Origin: Apostichopus japonicus
Lineage: Eukaryota; Echinodermata; Holothuroidea; Aspidochirotida; Stichopodidae
Reading direction: 5' to 3'
NCBI RefSeq assembly: GCF_037975245.1
Contig: NC_092578.1
Location: forward strand, 4,034,001 to 4,098,000
Length of the DNA: 64,000 nt
The notes under the pieces are model-generated. The model was not told the origin of the DNA. It made no database searches and was given only the letters and a program-made list of their open reading frames with translations. Position 1 is the stretch's first letter, and the number at the start of each line of letters is the position of its first letter. Position numbers and translations under genes: made by a program. Below, in pieces: positions 36,501 to 43,394 of this stretch.

Positions 36501-39261
36501 TGAGCTGCCTATTTGTCTATTATGCAACTCATCACACAGCTAGTAGCCAAATCACTATCAGATCAAGGCAGACATGGCATGGTGTGAACAAATCAACTCT
36601 TCCACACTCACCAGTCTGTTTGCAGGAGAGATCAATTTTCAGTAAGTTGAGGTCAAGAGAGCTGAAAAATGCAACCTATGGTTAATGGACTAATCCTTTT
36701 ATGGTTGATATTAAGGCATCTAGTCACCCTCTTGTAATCTTTGTTCGTAAATTAGACATCTGGTCACCCTCTTGTAATCTTTGTTCATATTAAGGCATCT
36801 GGCCATCCTCTTGTAATCTTTGTTTATAAAGTAGGCATCTGGTCACCCTCTTGTACTCTTTGTTCCTCCCAGGATGATGACAACATCGCCCTGCGAGTCA
36901 TGATGCTGCTGATGGATGAGATGTTTGATCTCCGTCATCGAGACCAGTGGCTGAGGAGGCAGCTAGTCATGCTCTTGAAACAGATCTTCAGAGCGGCGTT
37001 CGGCAGCAAGATTAACACGAGAATCATCGAAGGTGTAGAGGCCCTGACATCGACGGAATCAGTAGCAGACTACATAAAGCAACTCAAGTAGGTTTTGACA
37101 CCAGTAGTCTTGATTAGGTCTCCTTCATGCAGTTCTCACAATCCATTCTGCAACAAGTTTTGACAGTTTGCAGTACCTTCCCAAAGGGAACAACTGTCTT
37201 GTCACTTTTAGTTGCTTAATATTGTTATCTGAATATTGTATGGCAATTTGGTACCATTTGTTGGGGTAACATTTTAAGATTTCATTATTATTTCCCATTC
37301 AAGGACACCACATAGTAACCACAGCCAGATGTGAGGTAGATTTTCAGTTGAACTTCTCAGCTGGTTAATATATTTTCATTTGCTTTTGAGGACATGTTTG
37401 CAATTCTGCCTTTAATCTTGTAGGGTACTGAAGGGGTGTGTTGGAGTGGGTAGAGTTTCTATCCCACCGAGACATGATCGATTGTTGGATACATTAATGG
37501 TCTTGTTTTCTTGCATCTAGAGACCTGACTTTAATAATGGGTACTCTTCAATACTAGTTAATTTACTAGATAATGTCGTTCACTAAGAACATTGTTAGCA
37601 AAATATTAATCACTCTGTACTGAATGAAGCCTTCAAGCCAGTGGCGTAGGAAGGTACTTTTGAGTGGGGGGGCTGAAGACTGATGGCCGGCCTGGGGGAG
37701 GGGTCTAAGGGGAGGGGGTGTCCCCCTGCCCTTTGGATTTTTTGCATTTCCAGGTGGTCTCAGATGCAATTTGGTGCAATATAGCACACTTCAACACCCA
37801 CTCCATTTTGTAAACTTAATTTTGTATTTTCACCTGGCCTTAGATGCAATTTGGTGCTCCAAATGAGATTTTTTTCTCATTTGGAAATGAAAAAGGGGTT
37901 TTCTGACTTGCGGAGCGGGGGGGCGGAATGATACTTCCGCCCCTCCACATTTTTCACTGGGGGGGCTGGCGCCCCCCCCCAGCCCCCCCCGGTTACTACG
38001 CCCTTGCTTCAAGCCATAAATTAGGATAAAAGCAGTGTTTTGGATTGTCGATAGATAATAATTAAACCTGTGCAGTATTTTAACTTGCTTTAAAGGCACA
38101 GTACGTGATGCAAAGCAAACCGTTCAATCATTTCCTCTCGATGTCTCTCAATCCGTAGGGAATCATTTTGGCCGACAGGTATTCTGGCCGAGGAGATGAG
38201 AGATCGGAGTGAAGAGACCAAAATGAGGGCCAGGGTCGTTTCTAAAACCCAACTCTATGGCAGTATACCAGGTAAAGTGCTTATTGGCCAGAGAGATGGT
38301 GAGACTAGACAGACGTGGGATGGGGTGGGAGGGGGGGGAGAGGAAGGAGGTTGTTTTGTTATCCGTTTTCAAAGGGACATCGTCATTATAGCTATTAATT
38401 TGTGACTGGAAGTTGGTTTAAAGATTAGATGAAGGGGGCTGGTTTGAATCCCTTTGTGTTGCATTGTAAGCTCTAACTTATATATAAATGTTCAATCCTA
38501 GCAAGATAGTTTTCAATGGTGAGACTTAACTGTTGCCAGATATGTAAGCACTCAATGCTCATAAAAATACATACATACATACATACATATAAATATATAT
38601 AGATAGAGTAAGGCAAATATGTCACCAAAACAGAACTAGTATTGTTCAATACAAGTGACAAACGCCTACAGTGGAATTACGACCTTCCTTACCGGTTTTG
38701 AACCTCTGTACATACAATCAGCGTCCATAGCCTAGTTGGTTAGGGTGTCCGCGTACAGAGCGGGAGGCCCGGGTTTGAATCCCGGTGAAGGCTGGAAGTT
38801 TTTTCACTTGATTTTCCAACTCATTAAGATTTCAATTTAGAAAAGAGACTGAAGGATCCTCAAAGGAGCGAAACAGACACAAATGTTAGGAAAGCGTGTA
38901 AACGTTGGAAGTAATAACAGTGTAGTAAGAGAGGGGACTCAATGTTGAGGTGTAGAGTTAATCAAGTTGATCTTTTTTTCTCTCTGCTACAGACGAACTC
39001 AAGAACTTCATAGGAACCGAGACCACGCGACGAGGAATGATCAGAACGTTCGACATGCTTCAGATGAGGCAGCTCAACAAACGTCTCATGTTTGTCTTCT
39101 TGGAGGGAATCGTCAAATTGCTCTTTCCCGAAAGCAACTTTGAGAAAAACTTCCAGACACTTCTCTCCCAGTCCTCAAGAATCCGTGCCAAACGAGAGAA
39201 GGATGAAAGAGAGATGGAGGAGCAAAAGGCAGAGAATTCCAATGCCGCAGGTAATAGGTGA
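1171..39261 (+). CDS. SNX13: Sorting nexin 13 (PXA-RGS-PX-Nexin_C), 21 coding exons
   Basis: Twenty-one exons with AG/GT borders and matching phases join to 2,967 bases, or 988 residues; vertebrate SNX13 has about 960. Seen in order: a hydrophobic N-terminus (residues 5-45, one or two membrane segments), a PXA domain (about 90-280, with LTGASIIDE near its start), a linker, an RGS domain (about 372-535, with [13 protein letters not shown]), an acidic Ser-rich linker, a PX domain (about 603-720, with [10 protein letters not shown] and a proline loop LPLPAKK), and a Nexin_C domain (about 791-960). Members of this family tether endoplasmic reticulum to endolysosomes or lipid droplets and affect cholesterol export. 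SNX13 was also described as a GTPase-activating protein for G-alpha-s. The RLTGA-IIDE and RGS blocks fit SNX13 better than SNX14, SNX19 or SNX25. The start is the first ATG of the first coding exon, which follows an acceptor, so a 5' untranslated exon probably lies upstream. Confidence 0.93.
1839..1975. repeat. Hairpin with perfect 30-base arms
   Basis: Arms 1839-1868 and 1946-1975 are exact reverse complements (core GCAAAATACACTGAGTTACA). The intervening 77 bases have weaker internal symmetry (TGCATAATTAG and GTGACATCAC). It may be a miniature inverted-repeat element or the trace of one. In SNX13 intron 1. Confidence 0.8.
2641..3010. mobile_element. hAT-like inverted-repeat element with GGGTACCCGG motifs
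   Basis: The ends TCTAGTGTTTGCACGGG and CCTGTGTAAACACTAGA are inverted repeats with two mismatches. Subterminal GGGTACtCGCCC and CCGGATACCCG/GGGTACCCGG motifs resemble hAT-type miniature elements in other animals. No exact 8-bp duplication is seen. In SNX13 intron 1. Confidence 0.65.
4778..4932 (+). repeat. 15-bp minisatellite
   Basis: About ten tandem units of CAGTGGGTCATACTT with single-base variants. The unit length is a multiple of three, so open frames appear in two phases. These frames are not genes. In SNX13 intron 1. Confidence 0.95.
6125..6233 (+). CDS. SNX13: SNX13 exon 2
   Basis: The exon lies between TTTGTAG and CAG|GTAAAA. It continues the hydrophobic stretch (LLILLY) and then enters a polar linker, residues 36-72. 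It enters in phase 2 and leaves in phase 0. Confidence 0.85.
7353..7716 (-). mobile_element. TTAA-flanked inverted-repeat element, copy 1
   Basis: A 364-bp element with TTAA at both ends and imperfect terminal inverted repeats, AAGGGTGTGAAGACTCG and the complement of AAGGCATTGAAGACTCG. It is reversed relative to the other three copies. No transposase is encoded. TTAA duplications point to a piggyBac-like mobiliser. It lies in SNX13 intron 2, about 100 bases before exon 3. Confidence 0.85.
7818..7907 (+). CDS. SNX13: SNX13 exon 3 (start of PXA domain)
   Basis: Thirty codons between TCCTCAG and GAG|GTGAGA. It contains [17 protein letters not shown], the most recognisable SNX13 block at the beginning of the PXA domain. 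Confidence 0.92.
8490..8640. repeat. Dispersed repeat, copy 1
   Basis: TCTAACCATAATAGTAATTACCGA and GTGACTCCATAGTTTTCCCT recur at 60066-60160 with a shorter middle. Near-inverted GTCGGAAT-like ends hint at a mobile element, but no boundaries are clear. In SNX13 intron 3. Confidence 0.45.
10737..11510. repeat. About 780-bp minisatellite, 25-bp unit
   Basis: Many units of GAAACAGGGACACTGAAAAC followed by AGTAT, with shortened units and higher-order patterns. The minus strand reads as a long FSVSLFHTV-type frame that is produced by the repeat. In SNX13 intron 3. Confidence 0.97.
12366..12534. mobile_element. Possible short inverted-repeat element
   Basis: CAGGGAATAATTTATCG at the left is mirrored by CTAATTTATTCCCTG at the right. 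The 170-bp interior has a further near-palindromic pair around CTATACGAGTGTTATGATGTATAG. No target duplication is identified. In SNX13 intron 3. Confidence 0.4.
14821..15009. mobile_element. Inverted-repeat element family B, copy 1
   Basis: It starts CCAGTTTTGACAATTTTTTC and ends GGAAATTCCCAACTGG, an imperfect inverted repeat. The internal sequence matches the copy at 42311 (ATCAGATCAAG-TTA-GAACTGTTTGTACTG and GAGGTATTAGCATTAGGAAATT). Non-coding. In SNX13 intron 3. Confidence 0.65.
17089..17462 (+). mobile_element. TTAA-flanked inverted-repeat element, copy 2
   Basis: Same family as the copy at 7353, with the terminal motif GGCATTGAAGACTCG at the left and CGAGTCTTCACACCC at the right. The left target site reads TTCA and the right TTAA, so one end has mutated. 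It lies in SNX13 intron 3. Confidence 0.85.
18204..18325 (+). CDS. SNX13: SNX13 exon 4 (PXA)
   Basis: The exon lies between TTCTTCCAG and AATAG|GTGAAA, after a 10.3-kb intron. It encodes the [13 protein letters not shown] helix typical of PXA domains. It leaves in phase 2. Confidence 0.92.
18326..21328 (+). other. SNX13 intron 4
   Basis: It contains G-run-rich patches (18425-18455, 20205-20325) and a short triplicated GATCCTGATCCCGGCAGGAT-like motif at 18505-18562, echoed by GATCCTGATCTC at 18815. Otherwise nothing recognisable before the CATT array. Confidence 0.6.
21118..21300 (+). repeat. CATT/CCAT tetranucleotide array
   Basis: TTTC units change to CATT and CATC units, with variants CCGT and GATT. 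It ends 30 bases before the acceptor of SNX13 exon 5. Confidence 0.9.
21329..21447 (+). CDS. SNX13: SNX13 exon 5 (PXA)
   Basis: The acceptor GTGGCAG is followed by GCTAAAGAG. It encodes [11 protein letters not shown] and the following helix of the PXA domain, and ends GAAG|GTAAAT in phase 1. Confidence 0.92.
23017..23385 (+). mobile_element. TTAA-flanked inverted-repeat element, copy 3
   Basis: TTAA at both ends encloses about 360 bases closely similar to copies at 7353 and 17089. It sits 85 bases upstream of SNX13 exon 6, so it is close to the branch-point region without overlapping the acceptor. Confidence 0.87.
23471..23581 (+). CDS. SNX13: SNX13 exon 6 (PXA)
   Basis: The exon lies between CAACACTAG and CTTG|GTAAAT. 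It encodes the acidic segment with [16 protein letters not shown], which aligns with the EVEMEKEVCRD region of SNX13. It begins about 85 bases after the third TTAA element. Confidence 0.92.
24361..24533 (+). CDS. SNX13: SNX13 exon 7 (PXA end)
   Basis: The exon lies between TGTTTCTAG and CTG|GTGAGT. It encodes the conserved stretch with LLPAQDF-like, FLVREILA and SDPDYVNQ motifs that closes the PXA domain (residues 220-277). Confidence 0.94.
24905..25215 (+). repeat. Degenerate CAGTATCAT repeat
   Basis: The word AGTATCAT or close variants recur irregularly at spacings of about 25-40 bases in SNX13 intron 7. The repeat is old and low in complexity. Confidence 0.5.
25732..25879 (+). CDS. SNX13: SNX13 exon 8
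   Basis: The exon lies between ATTGCAG and GAAG|GTAAAG. It encodes residues 278-327 of the linker between PXA and RGS ([20 protein letters not shown]), with charged helical character. Confidence 0.9.
26557..26666 (+). CDS. SNX13: SNX13 exon 9
   Basis: The exon lies between TTCACACAG and GAGGTG|GTGAGT. It encodes a predicted helix ([15 protein letters not shown]) leading to the RGS domain. A donor three bases earlier (GAG|GTGGTG) is possible and would drop one Val. Confidence 0.88.
27415..27580. repeat. TA dinucleotide microsatellite
   Basis: About 165 bases of nearly pure TATATA with occasional C or G interruptions, self-complementary. In SNX13 intron 9. Confidence 0.97.
28056..28149 (+). 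CDS. SNX13: SNX13 exon 10 (start of RGS)
   Basis: This short exon lies between TTTTCACAG and TTTATAG|GTGAGT and supplies the required phase 0 to phase 1 transition. Its [20 protein letters not shown] matches the first RGS helix of SNX13 (LCTVPLDSILVDNVALQFF) without gaps. Confidence 0.85.
28447..28770 (+). repeat. Tandem repeat, about 80-90-bp unit, four copies
   Basis: Units contain CTACCCTGCACATTGTTCAA, CCTAGGTATAGTGAGATTTT and GACCTTAGGCTTG. Copies differ in length through small GACCTTTGACC expansions. In SNX13 intron 10. Confidence 0.92.
29019..29242 (+). CDS. SNX13: SNX13 exon 11 (RGS core)
   Basis: The acceptor AAATCTCAG at 29018 is chosen because it gives a gap-free RGS alignment (SYFI|DFMRKNG). 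A second in-frame acceptor at 28967 would add 17 residues. The exon encodes [17 protein letters not shown], a Ser-rich loop and IYHEYLAED, and ends GAT|GTACGT. Confidence 0.88.
30296..30400 (+). CDS. SNX13: SNX13 exon 12 (RGS)
   Basis: Thirty-five codons between TTCTCTAG and CAACAG|GTATGA. It is the basic RGS segment ending VFDEAQQQ, equivalent to EIFDDIQRK in the vertebrate protein. Confidence 0.92.
30706..31013 (+). mobile_element. tRNA-derived SINE
   Basis: The head resembles a tRNA: an A-box-like GTGGCCAATTGGCTAAGG, an anticodon-loop-like CTCGTGA, and a B box GGTTCGATTCC. A body of about 200 bases follows and the element ends in GTAAAGCGCTTTGAGACC, GCTATATAAAAAGC and TATTATTATTA. Such tails are common in tRNA SINEs of marine invertebrates. 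It lies in SNX13 intron 12. Confidence 0.8.
31335..31955 (+). repeat. About 620-bp minisatellite based on GTATGTAATGATAG
   Basis: Roughly 10-11-bp units TATGTAATGA/TAGG with many variants. It ends about 28 bases upstream of SNX13 exon 13, so the branch point of this intron may lie inside or next to it. Confidence 0.95.
31983..32156 (+). CDS. SNX13: SNX13 exon 13 (RGS end and acidic linker)
   Basis: The exon lies between ATTTTCAG and GAA|GTGAGT. It encodes [17 protein letters not shown] and [11 protein letters not shown], the last RGS helices, then an acidic, Ser/Pro-rich linker. It starts only about 30 bases after a minisatellite. Confidence 0.93.
32843..32963 (+). CDS. SNX13: SNX13 exon 14 (Ser-rich linker)
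   Basis: The exon lies between TTTTTACAG and GCTA|GTAAGT. It encodes a Ser/Glu-rich linker ([14 protein letters not shown]) between RGS and PX, similar to the LDDLSNVSSDDS stretch in vertebrate SNX13. Confidence 0.88.
33003..33400 (+). repeat. About 86-bp tandem repeat
   Basis: Units contain TACTAGTAGTGGTACTCGC, TTGAGTACATTTCTACGTAC and CATGAGGGTGTACCC. About four units with decay at both sides. In SNX13 intron 14. Confidence 0.93.
33635..33882 (+). CDS. SNX13: SNX13 exon 15 (PX domain)
   Basis: The exon lies between TCTCGCAG and AAG|GTAAAA. It carries most of the PX domain: the KYAVYTIHV strand, [10 protein letters not shown] with the phosphoinositide-contacting Arg, the LPLPAKK proline loop, and FLDKRGKAL. 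The family binds phosphoinositides, usually PI3P. Ligand choice here is inferred. Confidence 0.95.
34235..34510 (+). repeat. TATGTTGTTG repeat array
   Basis: TGTTGTATGTTG units flanked by CTTATAATTACATA repeats on the left. In SNX13 intron 15, ending about 60 bases before exon 16. Confidence 0.92.
34569..34679 (+). CDS. SNX13: SNX13 exon 16 (PX end)
   Basis: Thirty-seven codons between TTATCGTAG and AGAAGG|GTAAGT. It encodes the last PX helices, ending [17 protein letters not shown], equivalent to VYDFLENKAYSKGKG in SNX13. Confidence 0.94.
35374..35520 (+). CDS. SNX13: SNX13 exon 17
   Basis: The exon lies between TTTAAACAG and AATAAG|GTAACC. It encodes [18 protein letters not shown] and [13 protein letters not shown], the amphipathic region after PX. 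The donor is weak at +3 to +6, and its surroundings are partly duplicated downstream in the intron. Confidence 0.92.
35578..35697 (+). repeat. Partial duplicates of the 3' border of SNX13 exon 17
   Basis: CGTATGAGTAAAGTTCTCTCA and GTGAATAAGTCAACC at 35580-35618 copy the end of exon 17 (GTATGACTGATGGCATCAGT and AAAGTACTCTCAATGAATAAGGTAACCC). A third fragment, GTGACTGATGGCATCAGTTTC, precedes exon 18. In the copy the donor GT is replaced by TC. Confidence 0.75.
35706..35762 (+). CDS. SNX13: SNX13 exon 18 (19-codon microexon)
   Basis: This 57-base exon lies between CTTTCAG and CCT|GTGAGT, phase 0 at both ends, encoding [19 protein letters not shown]. It is placed by phase, borders and position, because the equivalent linker is poorly conserved. 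Skipping it would keep the frame. Confidence 0.75.
36265..36865 (+). repeat. 35-bp repeat array, split by an insertion
   Basis: Units of AGGCATCTGGTCACCCTCTT followed by GTAATCTTTGTT occur at 36272-36385 and again at 36715-36865, seven or more copies in all. The 310-bp inverted-repeat element at 36391 lies between the two halves. The last unit abuts the acceptor of SNX13 exon 19. Confidence 0.92.
36391..36700. mobile_element. Inverted-repeat element nested in a minisatellite
   Basis: The left end AAAGGGTCCATTAGCTATAG and the right end are imperfect inverted repeats over about 28 bases; the core ATAGGTTGCAT is shared. About 310 bases, no coding capacity. It interrupts the GGTCACCCTCTTGTA repeat array in SNX13 intron 18. 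Confidence 0.6.
36873..37087 (+). CDS. SNX13: SNX13 exon 19 (Nexin_C)
   Basis: The exon lies between CCTCCCAG and CTCAA|GTAGGT. It contains [16 protein letters not shown] and [13 protein letters not shown], the hallmark start of the Nexin_C domain. It begins directly after a repeat array. Confidence 0.95.
37639..38006. mobile_element. hAT-like non-autonomous element with 8-bp target duplication
   Basis: CTTCAAGC at 37631-37638 is repeated exactly at 38007-38014. The 368-bp element starts CAGTGGCGTAG and ends CTACGCCCTTG, giving terminal inverted repeats with one mismatch over most positions. The ends are G/C-run-rich. It encodes no protein. Eight-base duplications are typical of hAT transposons. 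It lies in SNX13 intron 19, 144 bases before exon 20. Confidence 0.85.
38159..38271 (+). CDS. SNX13: SNX13 exon 20 (Nexin_C)
   Basis: The exon lies between ATCCGTAG and CCAG|GTAAAG, in phase 2, out phase 1. It encodes [13 protein letters not shown] and [12 protein letters not shown], matching DAFWPNGILAE and MRTRVAGKTKL of SNX13. The window ORF in another frame here is not the real one. Confidence 0.92.
38721..38792 (+). mobile_element. tRNA-like sequence, probably SINE head or tRNA pseudogene
   Basis: An A box (TAGCCTAGTTGGTTAGG), an anticodon arm TCCGC-GTACAGA-GCGGG and a perfect T arm CCGGG-TTTGAAT-CCCGG are present. The acceptor stem pairs at only about five of seven positions and the anticodon would be ACA, which is not a normal nuclear tRNA. 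No CCA-side or SINE tail is clear. In SNX13 intron 20. Confidence 0.6.
38993..39261 (+). CDS. SNX13: SNX13 exon 21 (C-terminus and stop)
   Basis: The acceptor GCTACAG leads into [20 protein letters not shown] and [12 protein letters not shown], the end of Nexin_C, then a charged helical tail and TGA at 39259. A GCAG|GTAATA site just before the stop could serve as a donor to an alternative 3' end. Confidence 0.93.
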
Positions 39262-41316
39262 CAAAGGGCCGGTTCGTTGATCCGGGGAGTGTGAACCTTG
39301 ATGGGTACGGGAGGCGTTCACGAACCGAGGAAATCTTATTGTCTTATATTTTTACGGAGCTGAATAATGAAAACATTTTCTAAAGATGCATTTTTTGAAT
39401 GGTTACATCATTTTTGTATAGCCAGGATTTTTGATGAGGGGAGACGAAAAGGAGGATAGTAGAAGGGGAATGAGGGATTTCCTATCCTTTTAGGGAGGCA
39501 AATGAAATTATTTGAGGTCAGCTGCAATCAAATTTGTTGGGCATTTTACCAGATGATACTTAAACTTATGAAAATGTGGTCCTTGTTAAGTAATGCCTCT
39601 TGGGCTGAATTAAATACCATTCCTTATGGCTAAAAGCAACCACTTGCTATTACAAGGAGGCTAAAATATCAGTTAATCATCCATTAGATGGGATTGCAAG
39701 ATAATTTCATAATTTGAAACTACTCTAGTATTGCTTTTTCTCTAGATCACCAAAATGGTTTGTTAGGATTTTATGAACTTGTACATTACTTGCACTCTGA
39801 ATTGGGAAGAGGTTTTTTTTGGATTTGTCGTATCCAGTTATGGTCTTTATATACATTAATGTGCTATTGTCTTCATTTTGGGGGGTGGGGTGAGCGAGAG
39901 GGGAGGGGGGAGGGTATAACCAAGGTAATGATGATTCCATTATGTTTTGTTGTGTTAGGAGTGCTTAAATATGAGATGCATGGTTAGTGCAATATACTGA
40001 ATAATGCAACAATATTAATATTAAAGTAAATATTGCATTTATAAATGATAGTCCGAAGATGTGAACAAGTGTTACATTTAAGTCAGCTGCATGAATCGTA
40101 CGAGGCTTGGTTTGTACCGATCACTAGATTATTTGACATTCATTCAGCAAGTTTTATCAGAAGACAGTTAAAAGAGGTTTCCAAGAATCAAAGTAAAGCT
40201 TTGATGATGATAGGGTACTGATGACATGCCCGATGAAATTACCTTCAATTTAGAGGGGGCTATTTAAGAACTAATATACGATCAAGATGCTTCATCGTGT
40301 CCTTTAAAACACACATACAATTTGGAAGGTCAAGATAGATCCGTCCGGTTGATCTGTGGTATGGATGGTTACCGGGGGTTACCATGGATAGTTAAAGAGA
40401 GGCTCATTATTTGACCTCAGATCTGCTCCCATAATTCCTTACACTCTTTTATTTCTTTTTCGAACTTTTTTGTTTTTATTCTGTTTCTTGTTTTTTGGGG
40501 TTTTAGATGTCTTTGTTCCACACGCCCAGCATAACACCCATATCTGCACAACAACCTGTGTCTGCATATTTTGTAGTTCATGCTGTAAGCCTATATTTTC
40601 AGTACACTATTTGGATTTGAATACATTTACTTATATTTTATGCTCTTTCCCCTTTCCTTCTCATCACCAACATTCCACTCCTATATATAGATCTTAGCTG
40701 TCTACAACTTTTCCCCATAGAAGAGAACTGTTCTAAAATATAACTAATACCACACTATAATAACCACACTAGTAGGTCAGTTTATTCCATTTGATAACCT
40801 TAACACTATGTTATTTAGTTATTAGGTAGGAAGTCTTTTTTTTTTTTGTCTTCATGTTGTTGGCCATTACTAATATTTCTTTTTAATCAGTTGTTTTACT
40901 TAGTTTCAGTTTTTATTATGTTAAAAAGGCAAGGCCCATCAGATCACTGCTATGGTAGTGGCAGAGTCTACTTATGATCTCAAGATTTCATAATTCTTGA
41001 TTAATCATAAATTTTGACAAATCAAATCTTACAGATTTGTTTTTACGAACGATACAATTGCTATCATCAAGACTATTTATTCAGAGAAAAAATGGTGAAT
41101 TTTTAAGAGAAACATGATACATTAAAAGTCGAAAAAGACATCACATTATTGCATATAGTCGTCTGAGAGATTTCATGTCGAAAACTTGGGTACAAGTTAA
41201 TTAAGTTACCAATCTCAAGGGTTTAAATTTGTGCAATATTTAAAAGTTTATTAATTAATATGTCAATTTAATTTTCAATATTTCATTCCAAACTTGAGTT
41301 TTGTTACACATTGCTG

Positions 41317-41322
41317 AATAAA
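41317..41322 (+). promoter_or_regulatory. Candidate polyadenylation signal for SNX13
   Basis: AATAAA about 2.05 kb after the SNX13 stop and before the fourth TTAA element. No nearer plus-strand AATAAA was noticed. Use is inferred only. Confidence 0.3.
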
Positions 41323-41713
41323 TTAAATAACCTTATAACCAATATGCCCACAGAGCCAATGGGTGTCAGGATTACACTGGGGCAGGATAACTTTTTCTTG
41401 GATGGAAATCAACGTATTTGGATGATCATTTCTTCGTTGTGTTGACAAAAAACATTGACATTTTTATGGAGTGTTTACTAAAGAGATCTCACACTTTCCT
41501 TTACAGAATTTCTTTACAGATCTTGCCTATTAAGTTTTTTGCAACGAACATTTTACCATCACATTTTTGGGGGTTTGTACATGTTTCTCATTCAACTGTA
41601 TATGCAGAATTTTATGATCATTATTTTGATGTAAAATGTGAAGAAAAACAATTTTCGGAAAGTAACTCTCTTGGTTGTCTTATGAATGTGTCATTTGAAT
41701 GTCCAATCGTGTC

Positions 41714-42074
41714 TTAAAGGCATTGAAGACTCGCCCCAAACCGCGTGTGGCCATCTGAAAAAGTTAACTTTCTGTTGATTGCAAGCGACGTTTTGTTTGT
41801 GTCGCTACAAAATGCAGACAGTAATGAACATGATACCTTAATTGTTACCTTTAGCTGGACCTAAGATGTCCATCGTTTGTATACTGTGCTCTGGGTATTG
41901 ACCCCAGCTGTATGTATTGGCTGTACACTAGTGTCTAATTACCGACGGTAGCAAGCTGTGTGTGTATTCTCTGGGATTGATGGTGTCTAACACTTCTGTT
42001 ACACCTTATTCAAAACTAGGTCAAATTACTGGAATTAGACGTTTCTTTTTGCGCGAGTCTTCACACCCTCTTAA
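41714..42074 (+). mobile_element. TTAA-flanked inverted-repeat element, copy 4
   Basis: TTAA at 41714-41717 and 42071-42074 encloses a diverged copy of the same family, in the interval between SNX13 and NDUFA10. It contains small deletions in the middle relative to copy 2. Confidence 0.85.
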
Positions 42075-42310
42075 TCTTAAATTTTATTTTGCTAGACAAA
42101 GATGCAGAGATGTAAGCTGAGAAAGACTAGAAATGAATGTATTCTTTCATACCATTGTATTTAACTTCCAAACAAATAGCTGCTCCACACATTAATGTGT
42201 TTGCAACTCATCTGTCCAATGATCACAGTCAGTCATGCAGGAAATTTATTATCTACTACTTCTTCAGAAGAAGAACATGTAAAACAAACCATTTGGAGTA
42301 TTTTGCTCAC

Positions 42311-42510
42311 CCAGTTGAGACAATTTTCCTATACTGTAGTGTTATGTTCCACTTCAAAGCACTTGTATTGTCAGTACGTAGCAGTATGAATATCATATTT
42401 TCTATCAGATCAAGGTTAAGAACTGTTTGTACTGTCGATACCAGTGCTTTGAAGCATGATATGGCGGACAGTTTAGAGAGGTATTAGCATTAGGAAATTG
42501 TCCCAACTGG
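42311..42510. mobile_element. Inverted-repeat element family B, copy 2
   Basis: It starts CCAGTTGAGACAATTTTCC and ends GGAAATTGTCCCAACTGG, with inverted ends better preserved than in the copy at 14821. It lies just right of the fourth TTAA element, between SNX13 and NDUFA10. Confidence 0.65.
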
Positions 42511-43394
42511 CTGATATTGCTACTTAGCTGATGAATAGGCATGAGGTATAACGATATCAACAATGAATAATTCATCCCACACATTTTATTAGCATATATA
42601 CTTCACATGCAAGAGCACTTCTTTGAATTTTGGGGATGTGGATAACTGGTTGCCATGAGTAACGAGTATGAGAAACCTTATGGAGTAGCCTTAGAAACCT
42701 TATCTTGCTACCTAACTGAGGAGAAACCTTATCTTGCTACCTAACTGATGAATAGGCATGAGGGCCAACACTATAAACCATGAATATTCTTAGCAGAATG
42801 TCAAATCCTTTAATAATAAATAATTATCATAAAACATTATTTTTAAAATATGCCATTGCTAAAGATAGACAGCATTTGTGATAGGTACGTTTAACCCAGA
42901 AGCTGTCAATTGAAGTTATCACAAACTATCAACGTACTACAGAAGATGTAACGGAGAGTGAAGTCGGAGGCCGGTTAATTGTACCGCCTTTGGTGAAGAG
43001 GGTTTTGCATCGCTCAAGAACGTTGAGTAAATCGAACAAAAAGTGGAATATTGTTATAAAAGACAACCGGCTATGCAAGGACTATCAATGGATGATATGC
43101 TATCTTCAACAGATTTAATAAGTATTTAAGAGAAATAAATTAGGGCTAGTGAGGATACTGTATCCTCGTCAAAATCATCCACTAATTGAGCTTGTTTCTC
43201 ATGACTAGATTGATATATGCAAAACATTGGGCAAATTGCTATGCAAAGGTTAAGATGTATACCAGTTTCTGTATACTGAAAGTTCTATTTTTCAGAATTT
43301 TACGAAAATTGAAAACACCTGAAAACTGCTTTACAAAATGTGAACATGCTTGGCTTTGACAAGTCTTTAGACATGAAGAAAACAGCACTCCTGA

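Noticed and set aside
36265-36865. CRISPR-like array of 35-bp repeats
   Set aside because: Spacers are short and similar to each other, the host is an animal genome, and no Cas genes are present; it is a minisatellite.
38721-38792. Functional tRNA gene
   Set aside because: The T arm is good, but the acceptor stem has two mismatches and the anticodon would be ACA; a SINE head or pseudogene fits better.
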